64,000 nt of DNA from Pithys albifrons albifrons (GCF_047495875.1 NC_092497.1:81291749-81355748), one strand, 5' to 3'. Counted from the first letter of the stretch, positions 1 to 12,140 are shown. The notes: generated by a model not told the origin, from the sequence alone. A program made the numbers and translations.

Positions 1-168
1 AAATGCACTTCATAATTTATATCCCCTTGCTTCAGAAACTAACTTCCTATGAATGAGAACCTGAAAATTCCAACCTTCTTGGATATTCATAATCACACTC
101 CTTTCTCCTAACTGCCCACATTGCATGTTGTGCAGTAGGACATCATGAAATGTGATGAGTGCTTTGGT
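1..168 (-). other. NANS: Start of NANS 3' UTR, continues beyond the window
   Basis: This sequence follows the NANS stop codon. No AATAAA or ATTAAA is visible on the minus strand before the window edge, so the polyadenylation site probably lies outside. Confidence 0.6.
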
Positions 169-378
169 TTAGCACTTCACTTTTTTCACATGATTTTCCA
201 CTACTTGCTCAGTGATGGTTTCATCTTCTTCAATATTTCTTTTAACCTTCTGTCCCACCAGATCAAAGATGGATTCCGGGGGAAATCCCTTTGGCTCTCC
301 CACCTTCACTGTCAGCATGTCCAGTGTCAGGATGGCACCTTCAGGAATCGCCACTTTTGCCACAACAGACTTTCCCAG
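169..378 (-). CDS. NANS: NANS exon 6 (residues 291-359, SAF domain)
   Basis: Acceptor CTGTAG precedes CTGGGAAAGTC. It encodes the whole SAF/antifreeze-like domain ([20 protein letters not shown], then [18 protein letters not shown]). In the family this domain caps the partner subunit's active site. The stop TAA is at 169-171. Confidence 0.97.
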   Translation of the reverse strand: MGKSVVAKVAIPEGAILTLDMLTVKVGEPKGFPPESIFDLVGQKVKRNIEEDETITEQVVENHVKKVKC

Positions 379-3300
379 CTACAGGGAATGGGGAAGAAAA
401 AAGTTCAAGTCAAACACATTGCTAGGCTCAGTATATCAAAAAAGAGTAAAAAAAATTCTGCAGTTATTTGAAAACAGGTTGTGCCCTCTCCATTACTTAT
501 TCCAAATGAAGGCTGAGTTAGTATAGAACCCCTCACTGTAACCAGACTCCCAGGAAACTGGATGGTGACTTACTGGAATTTTCTGAAATCACAGTGGAGG
601 GAATCTGGTTAGAAGGACTGGTATTTTAGCTTACTATAAAAGCAACTCACATACAGTCATAGAGACATATTATTCCTATTACTATTAGCAAGTACTCAGC
701 ACTGGTGAGGCTGCACCTTGAGTACTGTGTCCAGTTTTGGGCCCCTTATTACAAGAAGGACATTGTTGGAGCAAGTCCAGAGAAGGGCAATGAGGCTGAT
801 CAAGGGTCTAAGAAAAGATTTTATGAGGGGCAGCTGAGGGAGCTGGGGTTGTTTAGTCTGGAGAATAGGAGTCTCAGAGGGACCTTACTGCTCTCTACAG
901 TTGCCTGAAGGGAGGTTTTAGCCAGGTGGGAGTTGGTCTCTTCTTCCAGGCAACTAGAAATAGGACAAGAGGAAATGGCCTGAAGAGGATGTTTAGATTG
1001 GATATTAGGAAAAATTTCTTCACCAAAAGGGTTATCAGGCACTGAAACAGTCTAGAACAAGGAAGTGGTTGAATCACCATTCCTGGAATTACTTAAAACA
1101 TGTGGCATTTAGGAACATGGTTTAGTGCTGCACTTGGCAGTGTTAGGTTAGCAGCTAGACTTGATGATCTTAAGGGTCTTTTCCAACCTAAATGATTCCA
1201 TATTTCTACTCATCTTAGTTAACTACTGGATTATAAACGCAGAACTCCATCATACTAAAAACTGCCAACGTTATACAGTGAGAAATTTTTTAAGTGCAGA
1301 GGCAGAAACCCTACTGTAATAAAAAAATAGCAAGTTATTTTTCTGCATATAGGTTATTAGCTATAGTTCTAAACAAGCTGCAGGTTTACATGAATCAAAA
1401 GAGAAGTTACCTTTTCATTGCAAGCCATTTCACAGGGCAAAAGTTGTTTGATTGGAGAACCCATGGCTTTTTCCACAGTACGGATGGCTTTCACCAATTC
1501 CACCAGTTCGTTTGGCTCCAGAGATGCTTGGTGGTCACTTCCTTTCCATGTTTTGTCAAGGGTCACGTGGCGTTCCACTACTTTTGCACCCATAGCAACA
1601 GCTGCCACTGAAATGGCTATGCCAGTTTCATGCCCCGAATAGCCAATGGGGATATCAGGAAAAGCTGACTGATATGCCTTGAATCAAGACACAGTTGGTC
1701 TGAATTACCAAGGTAGCAAAGACAAAGCAAATCTAACAGTGATAACTGCAATAAAACCCCACGGGCAATTATTTTGCCACAAAACAAGCAGTTGGTTATG
1801 CAGAGAATACATTTTCTTACATTCAAAAAGTCACACTACATTACCAATTGTCATATTCCAAGTTTTGCTATCAATAGTATCAAGAAAAGGAGGTATGTTC
1901 TTTTCTACAACTTAATGTTTTTCCTTTTAATTTAGTCCTACTATTGAAGGTCTTCAAAGTCTACATCACTGTAAGTAACACTGATAGAGTGGTGTTCTAT
2001 TTTTGGACAAGAACCCAGTGGATTGGTAAAACTTAAAACAATATCCAAAGACAATTTCTTCACTCTGTATTTAAAATCTGAAGCAATCTTTTAATCCATA
2101 CATAGGGGACAGTCACACAATTCTAAAGGCAATTAAATGCAGCCATGTCACATTCTACTAAAAATTACATTCTACGTGTGGATAAATCTAAGCTAGTGCT
2201 TGAACACTGGCCAATTCAGGAAAACTTTCCTACACCATTATTTGGCATATCCAAGTCATATTTTCATCCCAGGAAACTATGCCAGCATCTAATCTCTTTT
2301 CTTCATTGCTCTGAGAGTCACATGAAGCTTTTTTAACAAAGGTTTCTGGTCTAGTGCCCTATTTAGAGTTATGTTCTCACTTCCATGGGCCTTCTTAGTG
2401 GTAACAGTCTAAATAATTTTTCTTTTCATTATAAAGCACAGGGTTAACCTGTTAGCCATATGTCATGTTTTCCTCTGTGGAACTGTGAATTCTCCACTAA
2501 TATCCTTTATCGTATTCCTTAGTTTTGCTAAAAAAGCATCGACTGTTACTTTAACATTTGCATGAACCAGAGGAACACGATACATCTTCTAAATTCTCAG
2601 AAGCAAATTCCAGCATGCCAAAGATCTGGAAATACATCTCAGCAAAGGTGCACGGCCCTTCTCTGCCACTGTACCCATGGCACACTCTGGGTCCCTCACT
2701 GACCGATATCACACGGAGATTGACATCCTCTGGCTGAAGTGGGTAGGCACTGGTGCACTGCAGGAAGCAGAAGTTTGGATTGATGGGCTTCACAATCTTA
2801 TAAACCTGCTGCATTGTGTTCATTGACTGCATCCCGCTGGAAATCACCATTGGGCGACCTGGTCGTTAGAAAATACACACAAATTTGGTCCTGGGTCTGC
2901 AAGAAGGCTACACGAGATTAAATTAAGCTCTTAAAGGAAATTAATTCAGTAAAACTAAAAAAGAATGCTGGGTGAACGTTTTTAATGCAAACCTGAGGGT
3001 TTCTTCTAAAGAAACTTCACATTTTTTCCCCAAAATCAAACTGGATGAAAGATCTAATAACTGATCTACTGAGACACAATGACTCTCACCAAGATGGCCC
3101 AAAGAAAATGCTTACCTTTCTTTGCAGTCTTTTCCAAATATGGAAAATTATTTGTATCTCCTGATCCTACTTTGAAAAATGGAACATCGAGTTCATGCAG
3201 AAATTCCACAGCCATCTATATGGAAAAGAAATCACTACATTTTAAAACACCAGCTGGATCAAGGGATGAAGTACTCCTGTGCTTGGAAATAACCCTTCAA

Positions 3301-6300
3301 AACAGAAACACCAAAGCTTAAATAAGTAGGTAGATATTATAGATATGCCGCCCAAAATACACTGCTCCTGAAGTAACATTTGCTATCCTCAGCATATTAG
3401 TTTCTGACTTCCTTCCAGGTGAAATACAATTATGATGCCTTCTTTCATACTTGTACTATTTCTCTACAGGTTTTTGACTGGGATCACTGTGTCAAGGCAC
3501 TCTCTTTGTGTCCCAGCCAGAGCTGGTCAAGCCAGTTGTAGGTGCTGCTGCTTAGTACAGGTGAGTTCCATTGCTCCTCTAACTTAAGGAAGAACTTGTC
3601 GGCCACAGCATTCTTGCCTTTGGGTTTTTTGTTTGTTTGTTTGTTTTATTTTTCTTTTTTTAAGCACTACCAGAGAGAGCAACCACCTGCAGATGAGAGC
3701 TAGCCTGTTGAAAAAGAAATTAAGCACAGCTATGCAGGCAGTCTTCCACCACACACTCCCTGCGGGTCTGAAACATGAAACCACAGAGAGTTTAAAACTA
3801 CAGGTAGTTTTCCTGAATAATCCACCACACAGAAATGTTCTATGAGCATATTAAGCAACCACCTGAAAAAAAAGAAGCACCCAAAAATGTAAATCCAAAA
3901 CAAGTTTGCTTCTAGGAAAGATATTAGAAAATAAAATATGCCAAAGAAAAGACTATCCAAGAGTTTATTCAACAGCTAATTATAGTCTGCTTTTGTCTAA
4001 AAATATGTGTGTTATATTGAAGAAAAATTAGAAATTATTAGAGGCTTCCTGAAAATTGGGTATTACATTAGTAAGTAACCTTTTAAAAATCAGTACTTTC
4101 ACAGAAGATATTCCAAACCTATCAAAGGCAAGAGAAATTTAAATCCTCTGTCTACCTCCAGAGGAAATAATGAAATGGTTATCTTTGTCCCCCATCAATC
4201 ACCCACAACACTTTTAATTTCTTCAGCTCTTTCCTTGGTGCAGTTATATTTACTTAATGCCAGAGAAAGAGTGATGCTGTTCAGGGGAGAATCACATCTT
4301 CTTCAGTCTAACTTTTCTATCATCAATATGATGGAGATTCAATCTCTTGTACCTAGGAGGTATAACAGCTCTTTAATACAGCTTATCCACTAAGATGCAT
4401 TGTGCACAAATACAATGAATACAGTATATTCAAAAGCCACAGATCTAATCACAAGAGATGGCAAAAAATGAAATACAACAGGATAGACCTCATAACTAAG
4501 GCCACTCTTCGTTAGATAAACATCTCTTGAAAATTGGCAGCTTTTCTGTAAAAGATTCAAAGATCAGGAAGTAATTTCAAATAACAGGAATGACATTAAA
4601 GGGAGTGGTTCAGTAAGATCCTGTTTGTCTCCAGTGCACACAGGAAGAGAATAGATAAGAAGTTTTTCATAGCCTTTGTATTTACTTCACACACACTTTA
4701 TTGATTTGTGCATATAGTCAAACATGCAATTTATCCTCCTTGGCACAGCTGGAGTTCCAGAGATTATGTTAACTTCACAGAAGGACTTATTACATCAGTT
4801 TATGCAATGTTTTCCTTAAGTCCCAAACCCATGTCTGGCAGAAATGCCACCAGAAATCCTATGAGCTGTGCAATCTAACTCCTGTTCAAACAAGAAGGCA
4901 CAAACAGGTACAGTTCTGCTAATCAGCTGATGTGGTCACACACAATGCAGCAGCAAAGAAAAAGATGGATGGTAGAGTCAGAAAGTGATCTTAGCTGCTG
5001 AATATGAAAAGTGTTCTGTAGAGCTTTTAGAAACCACAGGCTTGAACACCAAAGAAAGAGTGTGGGGTTTTTCTCCCCCCTGCAAAGGCACACGGGTCTT
5101 TAAGTTCCCAGATACAGAAGTCCAAGAATCCTGGGTTTAACTACTCCTTTGTTAAAGCAGTACATGGTTTTCAGCAGGTCTAGACATGAAGACAGCAATA
5201 AAAGAAATATTGAAATACTGTTTTCACAGATCTATTTCTGACTCTATGGCACTTAAGCTATTGCCAAAAAACATCTTTTTGTCTATCATACATCTGAAGT
5301 AATCTGTTGTGGTATTTGGTACATCTCAGCAGAGGCTCAGCAATTCAAGGATTTTGGCCAATAGGACAGTATGTTGATAAAAGCAGAAACACTGGCCAGA
5401 TGACTAGAAAAAACAGCATAAAAAGGTTGAAGGAATTGAAATTGCCTAGTCCAGAGATTAAAAAAAAAGAAGAGGGGTGATAATTATTGCATTCAATTAT
5501 CAGAGAGGAGATAAAAGTATGAACTTTTGTATCAGATGAAGAAGTACAAAAAACTATGAGAAAGAAGGTAACGCTGATGTATCAAGAACTCTCTGAGGGT
5601 AGTGAGTGAGGCACTGAACAGATCACCTTACAATGTTAATTAAATCACATCCGTGTTGCATCCTGGATACAGCTGCTTGCAGGAAGCCAGGGACATCGCT
5701 GTGCTGGCCATATGCAAGAGTGGCTAGCACACTTCTGTTCAGTTTGATTCTCTGTATTTTCTGGACCCCAAAGAAAAGTAAAACAATCTGTAACCTTTGA
5801 TCTATGCTGAAGTTCAACTGTTACCTAGTCTTTTCAGTTGACACATTTCAACTGTATGTTGCATTTCTTAATATTGTAACTAACACCCTTCCGAGGTGGG
5901 CAACATGCAACAGGAGTTTCATGTCTTAAGAGAGAACAACAGTAGCGCTTCACGGAGTTCATAAACTGCTGACTGTTCAAGAGACCTCTGGCAAAAATCA
6001 GTAAATGCTTCAGGAGTAACAGGGCAAGGTGGGGACCTTCTCCAGGAGATTAGCAAAAGAAAAAGGGGCATAAACATTTTTGCTGCTTAGAAACACCAAG
6101 AAAGAGCTAGTAAACAGCAAGGAGGGGGAAAAACAAGAGTGAAATTTGGATTAGGTTAAGAAAGGAATCTGGTTTAAATATAGAAGGAAGTTTGAAATGC
6201 TTGGAGCCAATATACCAGACAACACCAGAGAGCAATCAGATCGCTGACTTGATCTGAACTCTCAAAGCCTTGATTGTTTATGCTGTTCAAACTGAGGCCT

Positions 6301-8074
6301 GGTCTCTAAAATTATTTACTGTGTGTAAATATCTCAGAGCACAGGGCAAGTCTTCCAAAATTTTCAGCCATCTACTCAGCCTTGGTAGAGACACAGGTCA
6401 ATTGGCAAATGACTCCAGTTCTCTCATTTAGAAATTCATCATCACATATTCCTTTCATCTAAGAACTATCACACCTAAGTAATTCCCAAAAGACACAACA
6501 GCCAGACTCCCACTGTCATTCCAGTATGACTTACATACCTCATCCATGCCAGAAGCTGTGAAGAAAATGCCAATCTCCTCTGCATACTTCTTTAGCTCTC
6601 TGTACTGGTCATGGCTGAACTCCAAGTGGCGCTTGTGCTCCCCATAGGTCTCTCCCCAGGAGTGTTTAGAGGTGTAGGGCCTTTCTAAGGCTTTCCTGTT
6701 GAATTTGTACTCCAGTTCACTCTTCTGGAACTTAGCACAGTCTGCTCCACATTCCTGCAAAAGAAGCCAGTGCACACTGAGTGGCAGCACAAGAGAAACT
6801 GCACTCATCCTAAGTTTGAACACAAGGACTGAGCAACGAATGTGCTCGTTTGCTGTGGAATTTCCACATTATCACCAGAGCAATCACAGAAACAGTAATG
6901 AACAAAGAGTGACTGAGGACTTAAAACAAGGCACAGGATTCTGTGGAACAAGGAGTATGAATATGAGATTCATAGAATCAAGGTTGAAAGAGACCTTCAG
7001 GACCATCCAGTTCAACCACCCACCCAGGACAACCACTGTAACCCTTAAACCAAATCACCCAGGACCAGATCCAGATGCCTCACGAACACTTCCAAGGATA
7101 ATAATCCATTTGAAGGGACACAAACAGTAAAGATATATCATCACTACATTATTTTGCACTTACACAACGGTCACAGGTGTGAACACACTGTGCCCTGAGC
7201 TGTTCTTCAGTCACAATATGCCAGTTTCTATCGAACAGATGTAACATCGAATTTCAAAGCAGCCTGGCTGTCCTGGATGACACAGGCATTACCTCAAAAA
7301 AGCCCTAATGCAACCAGGTCAAATTAGAGGTTCATCAGAAACGGTTCAGCAGCTGCTTGATTCTTCCTAAATTCCCCGTGAGCTCATGCCACAGCTGTGG
7401 GGCTGCAGCTGCCACACAGAATCACAGAATCAATTACGTTGGAAAAGGTCTCTGAGACCGTCGAGTCCAATCTATGGGCGAACACTACCTTGTCGACTAG
7501 ACCATGGCACCAAGTGCCACGTTCAGCCTCCCTTAAAACAGTCCAGCCTTTTCTTAAACACTTCCAGTGACGGTGACTCCACCACCTCTCGGGGCAGCCC
7601 ATTCCACTGCTCGGTCACCTCCTCCATGAATTTCTTCCTACATCCATCTTAAACCTTTCCCGGCACAGCCTGAGGCCATGTCCTCTTATCCTGTCGCAAG
7701 CTGCCTGGGAGAAGAGGCAGACCCTCCTTCCAGGTAACTGTGGAGTGATGCAACTCCCCTTTAAAAGCCTCTCCCCAAAGGACCTGCGCTCCAGACCCTT
7801 CCCCATTGTCAAGTGCCGGCGTTTGCTTTAGGAGAAAGCTCTTCAGTGAGTCCCTGCGCTCCTCCCGAGCTGCACCACCGGGCGCAGGAGCTGCCGCTCC
7901 CCGCGGTCCCGTCCCCTGCCGCGCCCGCCGCCCCGCGCGCACCTTGACCATGCGGATCATGCGCTTGGCGATGTCCAGGTCGCCCTGGTGGTTCTGCCCG
8001 ATCTCGGCGATGATGAAACACGGCTGCTCGCCACCCACGCGCCGCCCGGGGCACAGCTCGATCTCCCGTGCCAT
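169..8074 (-). CDS. NANS: N-acetylneuraminate-9-phosphate synthase (sialic acid synthase), 6 exons, complete
   Basis: Cytosolic enzyme that condenses ManNAc-6-phosphate with phosphoenolpyruvate to give Neu5Ac-9-phosphate, third step of sialic acid synthesis. Coding exons on the minus strand: 7943-8074, 6539-6754, 3116-3215, 2704-2858, 1411-1677, 169-378. All junctions are GT-AG and phases join to 359 codons plus TAA, the same length as human NANS. Residues 1 to about 285 form the NeuB-type TIM barrel (EIGQNHQGD near 24, [33 protein letters not shown]) and about 294-353 form the C-terminal SAF/antifreeze-like domain. The start is the ATG at 8072-8074, giving [10 protein letters not shown]; an upstream in-frame GC-rich extension has no support. 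The C terminus is KVKC. No frameshift or stop was seen. The identification is secure; the UTR limits are not. Confidence 0.98.
685..1206 (+). mobile_element. CR1 LINE 3' fragment, NANS intron 5
   Basis: Plus-oriented 5'-truncated CR1. Recognisable landmarks are the stretch translating as [10 protein letters not shown] near 715, the segment resembling [16 protein letters not shown] near 830-880, and the 3' end TTTTCCAACCTAAATGATTCC. It is old, with frameshifts, and lies antisense to NANS. Confidence 0.88.
1411..1677 (-). CDS. NANS: NANS exon 5 (residues 202-290)
   Basis: Acceptor CAAG precedes GCATATCAGTCAGC. It encodes [19 protein letters not shown], then [20 protein letters not shown] and the helical end of the barrel, finishing MACNEK. 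The conserved histidines of the active site are present. The donor is AAG|GTAACT, phase 0. Confidence 0.96.
2704..2858 (-). CDS. NANS: NANS exon 4 (end of 150, residues 151-201)
   Basis: Acceptor CAG precedes GTCGCCCAATGG and completes Gly150. It encodes [15 protein letters not shown] through [19 protein letters not shown], the central barrel strands. The donor is TCG|GTCAGT, slightly off consensus. Confidence 0.95.
3116..3215 (-). CDS. NANS: NANS exon 3 (residues 117-149, first base of 150)
   Basis: Found by reading the minus strand between exons 2 and 4. Acceptor ATAG precedes ATGGCTGTGG. It encodes [20 protein letters not shown] and continues through [12 protein letters not shown]. The donor is AAAG|GTAAG and leaves one base of the Gly150 codon. 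Confidence 0.96.
3216..6538. other. NANS intron 2, no feature recognised
   Basis: AT-rich intronic sequence. It contains a short (GTTT)n/T-rich tract at about 3628-3662 but no recognised repeat family, conserved reading frame or RNA gene. Confidence 0.6.
6539..6754 (-). CDS. NANS: NANS exon 2 (residues 45-116)
   Basis: Acceptor CAG precedes GAATGTGGAG. It encodes [18 protein letters not shown] through [12 protein letters not shown], with the conserved basic substrate-binding stretch around [18 protein letters not shown]. The donor is the near-ideal GAG|GTATGTAAG. Both ends are phase 0. Confidence 0.97.
6968..7112 (-). mobile_element. CR1 fragment, NANS intron 1
   Basis: Begins with the CR1 3' terminus in reverse (GATTCATAGAATCAAGGTTG) and continues through ACCTTCAGGACCATCCAGTT. 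About 145 bp, in the same orientation as NANS. Confidence 0.8.
7416..7812 (-). mobile_element. CR1 fragment next to NANS exon 1
   Basis: Reverse-oriented CR1 starting CAGAATCACAGAATCAATTA and running through GACCATGGCACCAAGTGCC and TCTTATCCTGTCGCAAGC. Its body ends about 130 bp from the exon 1 donor. It resembles the copies at about 9210 and 61540, suggesting one subfamily. Confidence 0.88.
7943..8074 (-). CDS. NANS: NANS exon 1 (residues 1-44)
   Basis: Start codon at 8072-8074 inside the CpG island. It encodes the first strand and helix of the barrel, with the family motif [13 protein letters not shown]. It ends in phase 0 with ATGGTCAAG followed by donor GTGCGC. Confidence 0.96.
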
Positions 8075-8149
8075 GGCGAGAAGCAGAAGCTGCCACCGCC
8101 TCCTCCCCGCCCTCGACTGCGCCGCCGCCGCGCCGCACCGCCGCCACAG

Positions 8150-8815
8150 CCCGGCCGCAGCCAATCAGCGCCGCCGGGAGCGCGGCCGCAGCCAATCAGC
8201 GCCGCCACAGCCCGGCCGCAGCCAATCAGCGCCGCCGGGAGGGCGGCCGCAGCCAATCAGCGCCGCCGGGGGCGCGGCCGCAGCCAATCAGCGCCGCCGG
8301 GGGCGCGGCCGCAGCCAATCAGCGCCGCCGCCACGGCCCGGCCGCAGCCACTCAACGCCGCCGGGGGCGCGGCCGCAGCCAATCAGCGCCGCCGGGAGCG
8401 CGGCCGCAGCCAATCAGCGCCGCCGGGGGCGCGGCCGCAGCCAATCAGCGCCGCCGGGAGCGCGGCCGCAGCCAATCAGCGCCGCCGGGGGCGCGGCCGC
8501 AGCCAATCAGCGCCGCCGGGAGCGCGGCCGCAGCCAATCAGCGCCGCCGGGGGCGCGGCCGCAGCCAATCAGCGCCGCCGGGAGCGCGGCCGCAGCCAAT
8601 CAGCGCCGCCGGGGGCGCAGCCGCAGCCAATCAGCGCCGCCGGGGGCGCGGCCGCAGCCAATCAGCGCCGCCGTCACGGCCCGGCCGCAGCCAATCAGCG
8701 CCGCCGTCACGGCCCGGCCGCAGCCACTCAACGCCGCCGGGGGCGCAGCCGCAGCCAATCAGCGCCGCCGGGAGCGCGGCCGCAGCCAATCAGCGCCGCC
8801 GCCGGGGGCGCGGCC
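8150..8815. repeat. 31-bp minisatellite carrying 19 intact CCAAT boxes, NANS promoter
   Basis: Tandem GC-rich unit that begins CCAATCAGCG and ends GCGGCCGCAG. I count 21 units, with the box starting at 8161, 8192, 8222, 8253, 8284, 8315, 8348, 8379, 8410, 8441, 8472, 8503, 8534, 8565, 8596, 8627, 8658, 8691, 8724, 8755 and 8786. Nineteen read CCAATCAGC; those at 8348 and 8724 read CCACTCAAC. Sixteen of 20 intervals are exactly 31 bp, three are 33 and one is 30. Each unit also has a GGGGGCGCGG-like or GGGAGCGCGG GC box and usually a NotI-type GCGGCCGC. Boxes lie 87-716 bp upstream of the NANS ATG and read ATTGG on the NANS strand. CCAATCA is the core bound by NF-Y; function here is inferred. 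Confidence 0.97.
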
Positions 8816-9209
8816 GCCTGCCCCGCTGGCAGCTCCCGGAGCAGCGAAAGGCGCCGATGGCCGCCGGGCGGCGCCGCTGTCCCGAGTCACAGGCAACTCA
8901 CCGGCTCCGGACCTCGCACTGCGGGCGCGGTACAAGACACCGGTTCCCCACCTCCCTACAGCCTCCTTTAGAAGTACCTGTAGGGACTTAGTTCAGGAAA
9001 ACTTTCCATGGTGCACTGAAGTAAATGGTGAAGTGTCTGCCGGACACGTGCCTGTGGCTCACACACTGCAGCGCTGCCTCCTGACACAGCCTCACACAAC
9101 TCAGCATGGAGATAAAACTGTGTTTCATTCACTCAGCAGCTTCAGACTGGCAGAACGAGCTAAACGTTACACCTGCTCACATGGTTGCAAAAAATTTCTG
9201 GTAGTAATT

Positions 9210-9510
9210 CACAGAATCACAGAACAAATTAGCCTGGAAAAGACCTGAGAACATCCAACCTATGACTAACCACAACTGTGTCAACCAGACCATGGCACGA
9301 AGTCATCGTCTCCAGGGATGATGACTTCACCATCTTCCTCGGCAATCCATTCCAATGACTTATTACCCTCTCTGTGAAGAAATTCCTCCTAATTTCCAAC
9401 CTGAACCCCCCCCCCGGCACAGCATGGGGCCATGTCCTCTCACTTGTTGCCTGGGAGAAGAGGCCAACCCCCCCTTGGCCACAGCATCCTTCAGTAAACC
9501 CTTTCGGTTT
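9210..9510 (-). mobile_element. CR1 fragment upstream of NANS
   Basis: Starts CACAGAATCACAGAACAAAT and continues through ACCAGACCATGGCACGAAG and TGGGAGAAGAGGCCAACC, the reversed 3' part of CR1. It includes a short poly-C run near 9407. Confidence 0.85.
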
Positions 9511-10779
9511 TATGCTTTTAATAACAAAGTGAGTTTCATGAAGTGCTCAGAAGTAGGTTCAAAGATATAGTAGAGGTTGTCCAGAAAACTTGATAGACAA
9601 TAGTTTACTGATTAAGTTTTTAAATATATTTCTGAAGAGAAATGTTTTACTGAATGCATTGTACAGTGTTGGGGTAATCTAGAATTTCTGATGTAATATA
9701 AATATGTCCTTTCAGTTATGTCAGGGAAAATGAGGGTGAGGCAATAGGTGCTTTCCACCTGCACAGTTTGCAATTCGTTTGATCAGACATGCTAGGACGT
9801 TATCCTCTATGGAAAACTACTTTTTGTCACAGGTCAGTTCTGTCAGGCAGGCTGACAAGTCTTCCATGCAGGGCATGCTAGAAGGGCAAGAAACTGTGAA
9901 GTCAAACATACATGTAACTCCTTTGTGGAAGCAGAAATTCTGTGTTATATTTCACTAGTGAAGAATTCAAAAAGGTTTTCTGTGAGCTTGTTCTTGAAGA
10001 CATGAATGACTATTGCCTTTCTCCAGGCATTTCAAAGATGATTGAGTGGCCTCACAATGACATTAATCATCTTCCTTCTTGGCATGAATGCCAGGGAAGG
10101 GTAGATTAAACAAATTTAATAGGCCAAGGATTTGAGGCTTCTTACAGGCTGCAGTAGTTCTACATAGTAACTTTTTTTTCCTCCTGGTAACGAGCTTTTA
10201 ACCTGAAAAGGGGAATCAGTCTGCTGACTTGCAAATATGTTCCAGAAATGCCCACAAATAGGTAATTTTTTTTCTTCTGTCTCTACATATGACTTTTGCT
10301 TTCTGATAATTAGTAAGTTTTGTACCAAGAACTAAGATCAACCCTTCATGCACATTCTCTCTTGTTATTTCATACAGCTCTCATTGCATCACAGAAATGT
10401 TCACCCTCACCATCTTTATGGAAATGGAACATTCTATAGGAGTTAGTTTTTCTCTGTGCTTTTCTTCTGATTTTGCCTCCTCCTTTTAGAAAAACAGATG
10501 CACTTAATAAAACAAGGTAATGTCCTCAAAAAGCTAGTCCTAGTTTCCCTTGGGCTTCTAAGGAAATAATGATCCATGGGGAGATATGCACTACTTTTCA
10601 CCATCACAGAGGCACCTATCTCTACGCTGGATTTACATGCACCTATATCAAACTCTCTACCTTGGATTATGAGTAAATTTGGAGCACCTTATTAGGTCTG
10701 TTATAAGCAAATGATCCTAATCTGCAAGAACTACATGGCTCTGCAACCAGAGAAATAGTTTGGAGCAAAGAAGACTTAC

Positions 10780-12140
10780 TCTGGATAAAGAAGGACCAGT
10801 TTAGGGAGCACTTAAACAAATGGGCCAAACGTTGCACCCATGGGAAAGCTGATGGATGTCACTGGGAGGCAACTCTTGATAATGTTTAAAAGGCCATGGC
10901 AATTGGGAATGCTCCCCAGCACTGGAAGAGAGCAACTGTCACCCCTGTCTTACATAAAGTAAAAACGAACATTGACAGAGTGACAGGCCAACCAACTTCA
11001 GGTGAGCCACTGGGAAGATGATGGAGCAACTGATTCTAGATACCATTTCCAATATCAGGAAGGACAAGAAAGTGGTCAGGAGTAATCAGCAGAGGGGAAA
11101 TCATGTATAAACAACTTGACAACCCTCCACAATGAGCTGACTTGCTTGCTGGATGAGTGGAGACCAGTGAGACCATTGTTTACCATGACTATACTTGGGT
11201 TTTAATGCTGTCTTCCACAACAGTCTAACAGACAAGCTGACAAAGTATGTGATAAATAAATGGGCAGTGAGGTGTGTGTGGGGTGTGTGTGGGTGTGTGG
11301 TGTGTGTGGGGGTGTGCGTGCATGCGTGTGTATTTGTGTGTGTTGGCTGTGTGGCTGCAGCTGTGTGCTGCTGCAGGCGTTGCCTTCATTTGCTTAACCA
11401 CTCCCAGTTGATAGTGATTAGTATAAAACCCCTGGATCATTAACAATAAACTGATTTCTGTCCATCAAGCCAGAGGTCTGTCACTACGTCATAGAATAAC
11501 TCCAGAGATTCTTGGAGCTGAGTAGCTGGAGAGTGGCTTAGCAAAGAAGGGCCTGGGGGTGCTTGGGAGCAAGAAGTTGACCACCTACCAGCAATACACC
11601 CTCATGATGAAAAAGGCCAATGGCATCCTGGGCTGCACAAGAAAGATGACTGCCAGCATGTCGAGGAAAGTGATCCTTCATCTGTATTCAGCACATCTGG
11701 AGTGCTGAATCCAGTTTTGAGCCCACAGAACAAGAAAGACATGGACTTACTGGAGTGAGTGTAGGGCAAGACAACAAAGATTATTAAAGGACTAAAGTAT
11801 CTTTCATATTAAGGAGAAGCAGAGAGCTGGGATTGTTTAGCCTGGAGAAGTGATGGCTCAGAGAGATCTTATTGATATGTATGAAAATCTGATGGGAGAA
11901 AATGAAGAAGAGAATGACAGGCTCTTTCCAGCAGTGCCCAGTGACAGGACAGCCACCAATGGACAGAAAGTGAAAAAAAAGTTATTTTAAGCATAAGGAA
12001 ATACCTTTTTGTTGGTTGTTTTTTTTTTTTTTTTAACTGTGAGGATGCTCAAAACCACATTGAAGACAGCATTGAGAATTCTGTGTTTTCTGACTCACTT
12101 CAACAAGCAAGTTGGACTAACCAGCCAAAGCAAATCTGTG
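10780..12140 (+). mobile_element. Degraded long CR1 fragment (RT region to 3' part)
   Basis: Plus-oriented decayed CR1. The stretch GCAACTGTCACCCCTGTCTT at about 10930, the region around GAGGGGAAATCATGTATAAA and the TTCCACAACAGTCTAACAG segment match the reverse transcriptase part. Sequence from 11480 onward (GGCTTAGCAAAGAAGGGCCT, TCCTGGGCTGCACAAGAAAG, GAGTGCTGAATCCAGTTTTG) matches the 3' part. It is interrupted by a TG-rich microsatellite at 11272-11345 and carries many frameshifts. The boundaries are approximate. Confidence 0.75.
11272..11345 (+). repeat. (TG)n microsatellite with variants
   Basis: GTGTGTGTGG/GTGTGCGTG-type run embedded in the decayed CR1. It is imperfect, with GG and GC interruptions. 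Confidence 0.85.

Larger units (their letters stand above)
7830..8930. promoter_or_regulatory. NANS: CpG island and promoter region of NANS
   Basis: Very GC- and CpG-rich interval covering NANS exon 1 and about 850 bp upstream. No TATA box is apparent near the start. The dominant feature is the CCAAT-box minisatellite at 8150-8815. The transcription start cannot be placed from sequence alone. Confidence 0.75.

Noticed and set aside
72..8164. Upstream start at 8164 for NANS giving a 30-residue N-terminal extension
   Set aside because: The extension is GC-rich, has no counterpart in NANS proteins and overlaps the first CCAAT unit; the ATG at 8074 gives the family's normal N terminus.
7806..9248. 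Long overlapping open frames (up to 480 codons) across the NANS promoter
   Set aside because: They are translations of the stop-free 31-bp minisatellite in several frames, with repeated GRSQSAPPGARPQPISAA-type peptides and no homology or splice context.
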